Origin: Alphaproteobacteria bacterium
GTDB taxonomy: Bacteria > Pseudomonadota > Alphaproteobacteria > UBA6615
DNA length: 47,691 nt
Assembly (NCBI GenBank): GCA_028822385.1
Contig: JAPKDV010000005.1
Location: 1-47,691, forward strand
Direction: 5' to 3'
In this document: positions 9,729 through 18,173 of the stretch, one piece after another
Layout: each line of letters opens with the position of its first letter
How positions within the stretch are numbered: the stretch's first letter is position 1
The notes under the pieces: model-generated
The model's input: the letters and a program-made list of their open reading frames with translations, nothing else
What the model was told of the DNA's origin: nothing
Database searches by the model: none
Made by a program: the position numbers and the translations under genes

Positions 9729-10658
9729 ATGAAAATTCTCTATTTTGATGATTTCCGACTTGGCATCCTGCGGGGCGATGAGGTCGTGGATGTGTCCAAC
9801 GAGGTTCAGGACATTCCACACACGGGCCCCCACGATCTAATTAGCGGGCTGATTGCGCGGTTTGACAACTATCGCGAACGTATCGAAAGGGCCGCTGCTG
9901 CAGGTGAAGGCATTCCCCTCAAGGACGTTCGTATCCGTCCGCCGCTGCCCCGCCCGGGAACCATCGATTGCATGGCAGTCAACTATATGGAGAACGGTAC
10001 TCTCGCGGCACCGGCTCAGATCAACGCGTTCCACAAGGCAGGCACCACGGTCATCGGCGAAGGTGACACCATGGTGCTACAGGATATTCCAGCCTCGATC
10101 TTCGAAGGTGAAGCAGAGCTGGGACTAGTCATCAGCAAGCGGGCCGACAACGTGCCAGCTTCTGAGGCGATGGATTACATTTTCGGTTACTTCAACTTTA
10201 TCGATGGCTCTGCCCGTGAAATGCCGACGGCCTTCAATGTGTTCTTTGAAGGAAAGTCTCGCGCCACTTTTGCGCCGCTCGGGCCATATATCGTGACAGC
10301 GGATGAGTTCGAGGACCCCCAGAATCTGGATGTCAAACTCTGGGTAAACGGCGATCTGATGCAGGAGTTCAACACCGACGACATGGCTCACAAGATTCCA
10401 CGCATAATTGAGTATCTAAGTGCGATTCATCCGTTAGAACCTGGCGATGTGATTGCCACTGGGACCAACCACCGCGGGCTAAATCCCTTTCAAGGCGGTG
10501 ATAAGGTCGAGTTGGAGATCGAGGGCTGCGGTCGTCTCACAGTCAATGTTCAGGACGATCTGAATCGGACCTGGGCACGCGTCACCCGTTTGGAGCATAC
10601 CTCACAAGGGCTGGAGGGGCGTTTCACGCCGCAACTGACAGGCAAATACGCGTCTTAG
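9729..10658 (+). CDS. Fumarylacetoacetate hydrolase family protein
   Basis: PRPGTIDCMAVNYMEN, FEGEAELGLVISKRADNV, GDVIATGTNHRGLNPFQGGDKVELEIEGCGRLTVNV. Start at ATG 9729. Confidence 0.9.
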   Translation: MKILYFDDFRLGILRGDEVVDVSNEVQDIPHTGPHDLISGLIARFDNYRERIERAAAAGEGIPLKDVRIRPPLPRPGTIDCMAVNYMENGTLAAPAQINAFHKAGTTVIGEGDTMVLQDIPASIFEGEAELGLVISKRADNVPASEAMDYIFGYFNFIDGSAREMPTAFNVFFEGKSRATFAPLGPYIVTADEFEDPQNLDVKLWVNGDLMQEFNTDDMAHKIPRIIEYLSAIHPLEPGDVIATGTNHRGLNPFQGGDKVELEIEGCGRLTVNVQDDLNRTWARVTRLEHTSQGLEGRFTPQLTGKYAS

Positions 10659-10685
10659 ATACGGGTTCAAAGTGAGACAGCTGGA

Positions 10686-10717
10686 GGGGTAGGGCCGAAA
10701 TGGCTCTGCCCCTTTTT
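10686..10717 (+). terminator. Rho-independent terminator after the FAH gene
   Basis: GGGGTAGGGCC (10686-10696) / GAAAT loop / GGCTCTGCCCC (10702-10712), an 11-bp stem with two G-U pairs, followed by TTTTT. Confidence 0.85.
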
Positions 10718-10995
10718 CGTTCTAAAACATGTTCTGATGTCTGACGGAAACGTCTGAAACGCGATTTACATGGCCTTGATCTGGTTGGCTTTGATGCCGA
10801 GCTTCATCGCAAAGGCGAAGAGGTGAAGCAGTTACTCGCCACTGTGTCCACCAGATGTATCATGGTGTGATTACTATTGAGTTCTCGGTAAGCGAATTGA
10901 TCAAGGGTGATGGGTATTTAATTCTGCGTCTTTACGGCTAGAATACGCGCAATAGTTCAATATTGGTCGCTAAACGGCTGACCCAGGGGGAGCCT

Positions 10996-12021
10996 ATGAG
11001 CAAGAAAATCGCCGTTCTCGGCACCGGCGCGAATGGAAGTTCGGTAGCCGCAGATTTGATCCGAACCGGCCATGATGTGACGATGATCGACCAGTGGGCC
11101 GAGCATGTAGAAACCATGCGCGCCAATGGACTGACAATTCGCATGCCCGATGAAGAGGTACATGTTGAGGTCGATGCCTATCACCTGAGCGATTTGGCGA
11201 CTCTCAATCGGTACTTCGATGTCGTCTTCCTGATGGTGAAAGCCTATGACACGCGCTGGGCGTGCGAGATCATCAAACCTTATCTGAAGGAAGACGGTCT
11301 TCTGGTTGGCATCCAGAACGCGATGATGCTCGATGACATCGTTGATATCGTCGGCCCGTCCCGTACCATCGGTTGCGTGGTCGAGCTGTCCTCGGAAATC
11401 TTTACCCCCGGTGAAGTGCAACGAAACACCCCGCCCGGGCATACTTGGTTCGGTTTGGGCAGCACCGATGCATCGACCAAAGGCCGCGAAGTTGAGATTG
11501 AGGAACTCCTCAAACATGCTGGCAAGGTTTCAATTTCGCCTGAAATCATTGCAGCCAAATGGATGAAACTGGTGGTCAACACCATGTGCCTGGGGCCCTT
11601 TGCAATGCTCGGGCTGACGCTCTATGAGGCGGTCAAGCTCCCGGGGATGAAGGAATTTGCGCTTCAGGCCGGGACCGAGGCGCTGGCTGTCGGACAATCC
11701 ATCGGCCACAAGATTCAGCCGATTTTTGGCCTCACCGAAGACGACGTGAAGGACACCAACCGCCTGCTTGAGAAACTTCTCGACAAGCTGGCGGCGGATA
11801 TTGGCCCGGCGGCGCGGGACTGTGTTCTGCAGGATCATTTGAAGGGCCGCTACAGCGAAGTCGATTTGATCAACGGTCTGGTGGTTGAGGAAAGCGATAA
11901 GCTTGGCCAACGGGCGCCGGTGAATGCGGCGATCACAGAGATCACCCGACAGATCCAGGCCGGCGAACGTGAGCCGGGCCCGGAAAACCTGGCTCTGGCT
12001 CAGGAGATGGCGCGCGCCTGA
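10996..12021 (+). CDS. Ketopantoate reductase (ApbA/PanE) family protein
   Basis: KKIAVLGTGANGSSVAADLIRTGHDVTMID, VFLMVKAYDT, KWMKLVVNTMCLGPFAML. Start at ATG 10996. Confidence 0.87.
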   Translation: MSKKIAVLGTGANGSSVAADLIRTGHDVTMIDQWAEHVETMRANGLTIRMPDEEVHVEVDAYHLSDLATLNRYFDVVFLMVKAYDTRWACEIIKPYLKEDGLLVGIQNAMMLDDIVDIVGPSRTIGCVVELSSEIFTPGEVQRNTPPGHTWFGLGSTDASTKGREVEIEELLKHAGKVSISPEIIAAKWMKLVVNTMCLGPFAMLGLTLYEAVKLPGMKEFALQAGTEALAVGQSIGHKIQPIFGLTEDDVKDTNRLLEKLLDKLAADIGPAARDCVLQDHLKGRYSEVDLINGLVVEESDKLGQRAPVNAAITEITRQIQAGEREPGPENLALAQEMARA

Positions 12022-12028
12022 TTAATCC

Positions 12029-13648
12029 ATGACCAATGCGAACGACAACCTTGCCGGGGCTGATGCGGACTTTGACGCCGTAGTGGTCGGAGCCGGATTC
12101 GCCGGTATGTACATGCTCTATCGCCTTCGCGAGCAGGGATTGCGTGTGCGTGTGTTGGAGGCTGGGGGCAGTGTTGGGGGAACCTGGTACTGGAACCGAT
12201 ATCCCGGTGCGCGGGTCGATACAGAGACGATGTTTTACTCCTATCAGTTCTCCAATGAGCTGCAGCAGGAGTGGGAGTGGACCCAGCGCTATCCCTCACA
12301 GGAGGAGCTGCACGCTTACGCGAAGCATGTCACCGATCGGTTCGAGCTGTGGCCAGACATTCAGTTCGATTCGCCAGTTGCGAAAGCCATATGGTCGGAG
12401 GAACAGCAATATTGGTCGGTCGAAACGGCGGATGGCGCACAGATAACCGCGTCATATTGTGTGATGGCGACAGGCTGTCTGTCTGCGGTTAACACGCCAA
12501 AATTCAAGGGCCTCGAAAATTTTTCCGGGGCGGTTCACCACACTGCACGGTGGCCAGAGGTAGGCGTCGATTTCACGGGACAGCACGTCGCTGTGATAGG
12601 AACGGGGTCTTCAGGAGTTCAGTCCATTCCGGTCTTTGCAGAGCAGGCGGCGCAGCTGACCGTGTTTCAGCGGACTGGAAATTATGTCATACCCGCTCAC
12701 AATCGCGGGCTCGACCCAGCCGAGGTGGCGGAGATCAAGGCGGATTATCCGGCGCTGCGGGCAAAGGCCAGTGCGTCATTCTCGGGAAATTACTTTCCTG
12801 TTGGCGGGCCTTCGGCGGTGGCCGTGTCGGAAGAGGAACGTAACCGCGAATATGAATCCCGCTGGGAAGTTGGCGGGCTTGCTTTTATGGCGGCCTATGC
12901 TGATTTCATGACCAGTGAGGAAGCCAACGAGACTGCATCCGAGTTCATTCGAAACAAAATTCGCGGGATCGTGAAGGATCCGGCTACAGCTGAATTGCTC
13001 GCGCCAAAACAGCTTTTTATGTGCAAGCGGTTATGCGTGGGGACGGATTATTACGAGACCTATAACCGTGACAATGTCTCGCTGGTTGATGTTAGTGAGG
13101 CTGCGATCGACGAAATTCTGCCCGAAGGTGTGCGGGTGGGGGAGACGGTCTACGAGGTGGATGCGATTGTTTTCGCCACGGGTTTTGATGCGATGACCGG
13201 GGCCCTTAAACGGATCGATATTCGGGGAGTGGAGAATGCTTCTCTGCGCGATCTCTGGGAGGATGGCCCGCGCGCCTATCTGGGATTGGCGATTTCGAAG
13301 TTTCCCAACATGTTCATGATCACCGGTCCGGGCAGTCCTTCGGTGCTGACCAATATGATTCCGTCGATAGAGCAGCATGTGGACTGGATCACCGATTGCC
13401 TTGCCGATATGCGGGCCCGGGGTGTTTCCCGAATTGAACCTGAAGCTGACGCTCAGGAAGAATGGGTTGCCCATGTGAACGAAATCGCTGATTTGTCGAT
13501 GCGATCAACCTGTTCATCCTGGTATCTCGGCTCCAATGTTGAGGGAAAAACGCGGGTTTTTATGCCCTACATCGGCGGTTTTCCGGCTTATGTGCGAAAA
13601 TGTGATGAGATTGCGAGTGCGGGCTATACCGGGTTTTCGTTCCGCTAA
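12029..13648 (+). CDS. Flavin-containing monooxygenase, type I Baeyer-Villiger monooxygenase (cyclohexanone monooxygenase-like)
   Basis: VVVGAGFAGMYMLYRL and VAVIGTGSSGVQS Rossmann motifs. FSGAVHHTARWP (12521-12556) matches the BVMO fingerprint FxGxxxHxxxW[P/D]. Confidence 0.93.
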   Translation: MTNANDNLAGADADFDAVVVGAGFAGMYMLYRLREQGLRVRVLEAGGSVGGTWYWNRYPGARVDTETMFYSYQFSNELQQEWEWTQRYPSQEELHAYAKHVTDRFELWPDIQFDSPVAKAIWSEEQQYWSVETADGAQITASYCVMATGCLSAVNTPKFKGLENFSGAVHHTARWPEVGVDFTGQHVAVIGTGSSGVQSIPVFAEQAAQLTVFQRTGNYVIPAHNRGLDPAEVAEIKADYPALRAKASASFSGNYFPVGGPSAVAVSEEERNREYESRWEVGGLAFMAAYADFMTSEEANETASEFIRNKIRGIVKDPATAELLAPKQLFMCKRLCVGTDYYETYNRDNVSLVDVSEAAIDEILPEGVRVGETVYEVDAIVFATGFDAMTGALKRIDIRGVENASLRDLWEDGPRAYLGLAISKFPNMFMITGPGSPSVLTNMIPSIEQHVDWITDCLADMRARGVSRIEPEADAQEEWVAHVNEIADLSMRSTCSSWYLGSNVEGKTRVFMPYIGGFPAYVRKCDEIASAGYTGFSFR

Positions 13649-13707
13649 CCTTTCGTTCACCCGCTAGGAGTATCGTTTCTCGAACAAAAACCTTGTGCGA
13701 GGACACC

Positions 13708-13842
13708 ATGTGGCGATTTCTGGTCACGGATGATAATCCAAAAGGCTACAAGCTGGAAGACATTCTCAACGCGATCCGCAATGAGATGTTCGAACGCGCC
13801 ACCAAAATCATGGAAGATAAGCGGCCGAAGCTGTCGGCGTGA
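13708..13842 (+). CDS. Small hypothetical protein (44 aa), probably the N-terminal half of a frameshifted gene
   Basis: MWRFLVTDDNPKGYKLEDILNAIRNEMFERATKIMEDKRPKLSA. Below the ORF-track length cutoff; AGGACACC upstream. Confidence 0.5.
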   Translation: MWRFLVTDDNPKGYKLEDILNAIRNEMFERATKIMEDKRPKLSA

Positions 13843-13970
13843 TGAACAACAACATCAAGATCCTGGGTCACCTGGCGGAAAGCATAGCCCCGGCCGAGAA
13901 CAGCACCTCGGTGTTGGACAAGGCCTTCGGCCAGCATGATCCGGATGTGCCGAGGATCGGCAAGGCCTGA
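13842..13970 (+). CDS. Small hypothetical protein (42 aa), probably the C-terminal half of the same gene
   Basis: ATGA overlap with the preceding ORF: MNNNIKILGHLAESIAPAENSTSVLDKAFGQHDPDVPRIGKA. Confidence 0.45.
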   Translation: MNNNIKILGHLAESIAPAENSTSVLDKAFGQHDPDVPRIGKA

Positions 13971-15191
13971 CTAAACGTCAGTTGACACGCAGTTGCTGAT
14001 GCGGCGCGCATGTGCGAGCGCCAGTGTCCCAATTGCGGCGAGCATGGCAACAATCGCGAAGGCGTTGGAGACACTGCCCATCGCGTCGGCGAGCAAAGAC
14101 AGCGCTGCTGTTCCAAAAATAACACCGGCATAGACAGGGACGCCGATCCCACCCACAGCTGTGCCTGAATAGGCTGGTGGTGCGCGGTTCACTGTCGAAG
14201 TCATGAAGATGCCGGTCCAGCCATAGGCGCTGGCTGCGAAGGCTACGAAAAACACATAGATCGCCCAGATGGACCAGTCGGGTCCAATCCACATCATGCC
14301 GATGCCGCCCATGACATTGAGCACACCCATCATCAGCAGCAATTGGTCTCCGATTCCCCAACGGTCCGCGACCCAGCCCCAGACCAGGCGACCGGTGATA
14401 CCCGCCGCCTGAACAGCGGCTAGTACGGCCCCCGCTGCGATCAGGCTGAATTGCGCTTCAACGACAAGAATGGTGACGGCAAAGGTGGATATGGCGAGCT
14501 GAATGAAGGCGTAGTTGAAGCCCGCCACGCCCATCCAGCGCAATGTTGGAATGCGCCAGATCATTGTCATGGCGACAAAAGCCGTGGAATCCAGGCGAGC
14601 GTTCGGATCGCGTCGACTGTCCCAGCCCTTGCGCCAGGGTTGCAGTGCGCCAGCGAGGATAAAACAGCTTAGAGCGCCGATCAAAGGGGCGGCCTGCCAG
14701 CTAATGGTTTCGGTCATGGCTGGCGCGATGGCACCGGCCAGCATGCCGCCCAGCGGAATGCCGGTCTGTTTGATCGAATAGACGATATTGCGGCGGCGTT
14801 TGGGGGTGATCCGCATCAGGAGCTCGGCACCGGACGGATTCGTCATTCCGTAGCCGAATCCCATGAAAAGGGATCCGAAGGCGATCATCGCAACAGATGG
14901 AATCGCCATCATGGCCGCGCCCAAGCCGCATAGGACCAGACTGATCTGGCTTACGCGACCTGGACCCCAGCGTCGAAGCAGGAATCCGGACATGGCCGAT
15001 ATCAGGGAGGCACCGGTATAGACGAGCGCAATCTGCAATCCTATGAATTCGACGGGAACCCCAATATCAGCGGCAATGGCAGGTGCTGTCGCAGCGAGGG
15101 TGAGGCTTGAAAACGTCGAAACGGCCTGTACCAGCGTTACCGCAAACAGGACGAATCCGAGTGATGGTGATGGTGATGAATCGCTATTCAT
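13971..15191 (-). CDS. MFS transporter
   Basis: About 12 hydrophobic segments; GSLFMGFGYGMTNPSGAELLMRITPKRRRNIVYSIKQTGIPLGGMLAGAI. Start set at 15191 (MNSDSSPSPS), ATGA overlap with the upstream GFA gene. Confidence 0.88.
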   Translation of the reverse strand: MNSDSSPSPSLGFVLFAVTLVQAVSTFSSLTLAATAPAIAADIGVPVEFIGLQIALVYTGASLISAMSGFLLRRWGPGRVSQISLVLCGLGAAMMAIPSVAMIAFGSLFMGFGYGMTNPSGAELLMRITPKRRRNIVYSIKQTGIPLGGMLAGAIAPAMTETISWQAAPLIGALSCFILAGALQPWRKGWDSRRDPNARLDSTAFVAMTMIWRIPTLRWMGVAGFNYAFIQLAISTFAVTILVVEAQFSLIAAGAVLAAVQAAGITGRLVWGWVADRWGIGDQLLLMMGVLNVMGGIGMMWIGPDWSIWAIYVFFVAFAASAYGWTGIFMTSTVNRAPPAYSGTAVGGIGVPVYAGVIFGTAALSLLADAMGSVSNAFAIVAMLAAIGTLALAHARRISNCVSTDV

Positions 15192-15619
15192 TCTTGGGCA
15201 GATAGAAGAACCGCTGGGGTCCACGCAGCACGTCGCCGGGTGCGCTTCTCGGTTTCGTTTTCCTCAGTCCGGACCACCGGCACTGAAGGGCGCGTGAAGC
15301 TGGCATGATCGTCTAGGACATGCGCCATCACATTGGCATAGGCATCGTCGCCATCAGGCATATGCGCACCGATATAGACACCGCAGTTTCGGCAGATCAT
15401 GAAGTCCGAAATGCCAATGCCGATATGATATTTGTTGACCTGATCGGGATCTTTCATGGTGATCGTCAGGCTGCCGTCAGGGTCGGATATGGCTCCCGTG
15501 GCGTGCTTGATGCAAAAGGAGCACTGGCAGGAACGCGGTTCCATCTGGTCGGGTGTCCGTTTCGTTGTGAACGCGAACCGCAGGTTTCCGCAGTGGCATC
15601 CACCTTCATAGACCGTCAT
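15188..15619 (-). CDS. GFA family (glutathione-dependent formaldehyde-activating enzyme fold) protein
   Basis: MTVYEGGCHCGNLRFAF...SCQCSFCIKHATGA...MICRNCGVYIGA: GCHCG and CxxC zinc motifs. Start at 15619. Confidence 0.87.
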   Translation of the reverse strand: MTVYEGGCHCGNLRFAFTTKRTPDQMEPRSCQCSFCIKHATGAISDPDGSLTITMKDPDQVNKYHIGIGISDFMICRNCGVYIGAHMPDGDDAYANVMAHVLDDHASFTRPSVPVVRTEENETEKRTRRRAAWTPAVLLSAQE

Positions 15620-15759
15620 GGAGTTTCCTTCCTGTCGGATAAGCACGTTTGGTGCTTTTTTTGTCCTGCTCTAACATTGGCGGAATGCCTGTTATAATGG
15701 AAGCGAGAGAGAAATTTTGAAGGGCGTGGCGCTGCCGGGCTCCTGAGGAGAATAACAAC

Positions 15760-16764
15760 ATGACTGATTTGAAATCTGCGACGAAACGTCAGCTTGGTTC
15801 GAGCGATCTGAAATGCGCGCCGATTGGCCTGGGTTGCATGTCCTTTTCCGGCGTTTATGGCGCTGCAGACGATGACGAGACAGTGGATTTCGTCCACTAC
15901 GCAATCGATAGTGGGATCGATTTTCTTGATTCCTCTGACATGTATGGCTGGGGCCACAACGAAGACGTACTCGCACGTGCGCTCAAGGGCGGCTATCGCG
16001 ACAAAGTCGTGCTGGCGACGAAGTTTGGTCAGACCCAGGTTGAAGGCGGTGGCATGAGCGTCAACGGGCGTCCGGAATATGTGATCGAAGCTTGCGAGAA
16101 AAGCCTGCAGCGGCTTGGGGTCGAGGTTATCGACCTTTACTTTCAGCATCGTGTGGATCAGGAGGTCCCGATCGAGGATACGGTCGGCGCCATGGGTAAG
16201 CTTGTCGAGCAAGGCAAGGTGAAGGCCATTGGTATTTGTGAAGCCAAACCCGAGACCATCCGCAAAGCCCATGCTACCCATCCGTTGGCTGCTGTACAGA
16301 GCGAGTTTTCGCTGATGTATCGCGAAGAGGCCGAGCAAATTCGCGCGGCAACCAAAGAGCTTGGCATCACTTTCGTGGCTTATTCGCCGCTGGGACGTGG
16401 TATTCTGACTGACCCATTCATAAACGCCGAAACAGTTGGTGAGGATGATCCCCATTATCGCCATCCGCGTTTCAGCAAGGAAAATTTCCAGCAGAACCGT
16501 GAACTGATCCTGCGCGTTGCCGCATACGCAGCGAAGAAGGGTTGCACGCCAGCACAGCTGGCACTGGCTTGGCTGACTGGTCTGGGTGACGACATTGTCG
16601 CAATCCCGGGCACCAAACGCTCTGAGCGTCTCGATGAAAATGTGGCGGCACTCGGTGTCTCGCTGACCGCTGACGAGATTGCAGAAATCTCAGCGGCAGT
16701 GCCTGTTGGTGCAGCCGCCGGGGGGCGCTATCCCGATGCGCAGATGAAGAAGGTCTTTGTTTAA
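15760..16764 (+). CDS. Aldo/keto reductase
   Basis: KRQLGSSDLKCAPIGLGCMSFSGVYG, DSSDMYGWGHNEDVL, DLYFQHRVDQEVPIEDTVGAM, AIPGTKRSERLDEN. Confidence 0.95.
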   Translation: MTDLKSATKRQLGSSDLKCAPIGLGCMSFSGVYGAADDDETVDFVHYAIDSGIDFLDSSDMYGWGHNEDVLARALKGGYRDKVVLATKFGQTQVEGGGMSVNGRPEYVIEACEKSLQRLGVEVIDLYFQHRVDQEVPIEDTVGAMGKLVEQGKVKAIGICEAKPETIRKAHATHPLAAVQSEFSLMYREEAEQIRAATKELGITFVAYSPLGRGILTDPFINAETVGEDDPHYRHPRFSKENFQQNRELILRVAAYAAKKGCTPAQLALAWLTGLGDDIVAIPGTKRSERLDENVAALGVSLTADEIAEISAAVPVGAAAGGRYPDAQMKKVFV

Positions 16765-16777
16765 CAGTATTTCCTTA

Positions 16778-18064
16778 TCAGGATGTGTCGCGCTCCGCTG
16801 ATGGCGGAGCGTCGGCCACCCTGCGATAGATTACCAGTGCAATGACCATTGCGACTGCCAGCGCACCAAACATGGTCCGGTAGGCCTCTGCTGGGCTACG
16901 TCCGAGTTCATCGACGGGAAACCCGTCGAGGATTGCGCCGGTCCCCATTTGCATAAAAAAGACCCCTGACCAGGTGAACACATTGATAGCGGTAAAGGCA
17001 CGCCCCGTATGGGTCTCGGGAAACAGGCTGCGCGCATGTGCAAAGATCGGTGAAGCCATCGCAGCGAACAGGGCGAAGGCTGATAGTAGGATTGTCGCGA
17101 CAATCACGGATGGGCTCGAATTGATTGCGAGTGCGACCAACGTGCCCGTGTAAATCAACATCCCGCCTGTTACCACGCCCCGCCGTGTATCGAACCAACG
17201 GTCGAGTGGCCCGTACATAAGCGCACTGAATAGCCAGGCTAGCGAGACAATGAAGATGACATGGCCGCGCGCAACAATATCGAGATCGAAGACATCGTTG
17301 AGATAGGGGCCAATCCACAGATTACGGATCGTGACCAACGCGCCGACGGAGACAGCGGTGGCGGCGGCGAAGGAGAAAATTCGCTTGTCACTGAGAACGG
17401 TTCGAAGCCCAAGTATCGTCTGCAGCAGAGTTTCGCTGCTTGCTGGGGCCGGCACGTCTTCGGGACGATCGCGGACCATCAGCAGCAGCACAATTACGAC
17501 GCCTAGTGAAAAAATACCGATGGCGAACAAAGAATTTCGCCAGCCATAGAGTTCGACTGCTGCCGCAAAGGGTGAAGCGGAGAGGAGCATCCCTGCGCCG
17601 CCCACAGATATTGAAATCGCTGTTCCCGTTGCTAGCCGGTCGCGCGGAATCCAACGCGCAAGCAGAACCATAATCCCCATGAAAACGGGCGCGGCACCAC
17701 AGCCGATTAGGAATAGCGCCAGTGTGAGCATGGGAACGGAATGGGAGAAGGAAAAGATAATAGAGCCCAGCGCGGAAAGGGTGAATAATCCAGACATGGT
17801 GCGGCGGGGCCCAAAGCGATCCAGCAAGATGCCGACAGGTAGCTGCATCATCGCGGCACCCAGGAAAATCGCGGCGGGCAAGCTGGAGAGCTGTCCCGGG
17901 GTCAAGCCCAGTTCGGCGCGCAGGTTTGGTGCGATCACGGCAGGTGCCGAGCGCAAAAAATGCGCGAGGATGAATGTGACGGCGAGAATCGGCACCATCC
18001 GCATAATTGCCGCGCGCCGGTTATAGGGCCGTGGAACGGACGCTGCGGGTTGGCCAGTGCTCAT
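16778..18064 (-). CDS. MFS transporter
   Basis: MQLPVGILLDRFGPRRTMSGLFTLSALGS motif, multiple hydrophobic segments. Confidence 0.92.
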   Translation of the reverse strand: MSTGQPAASVPRPYNRRAAIMRMVPILAVTFILAHFLRSAPAVIAPNLRAELGLTPGQLSSLPAAIFLGAAMMQLPVGILLDRFGPRRTMSGLFTLSALGSIIFSFSHSVPMLTLALFLIGCGAAPVFMGIMVLLARWIPRDRLATGTAISISVGGAGMLLSASPFAAAVELYGWRNSLFAIGIFSLGVVIVLLLMVRDRPEDVPAPASSETLLQTILGLRTVLSDKRIFSFAAATAVSVGALVTIRNLWIGPYLNDVFDLDIVARGHVIFIVSLAWLFSALMYGPLDRWFDTRRGVVTGGMLIYTGTLVALAINSSPSVIVATILLSAFALFAAMASPIFAHARSLFPETHTGRAFTAINVFTWSGVFFMQMGTGAILDGFPVDELGRSPAEAYRTMFGALAVAMVIALVIYRRVADAPPSAERDTS

Positions 18065-18173
18065 GATTATGCTGTCGCGAAGATGTGCGTCGAAGTGGCG
18101 CTGAGGGTGCCTAAGTCTTTATGCCATTGCTAAAGGACAGTCTAGAATGCCAGCAACTTTAGGGAAACACGAT

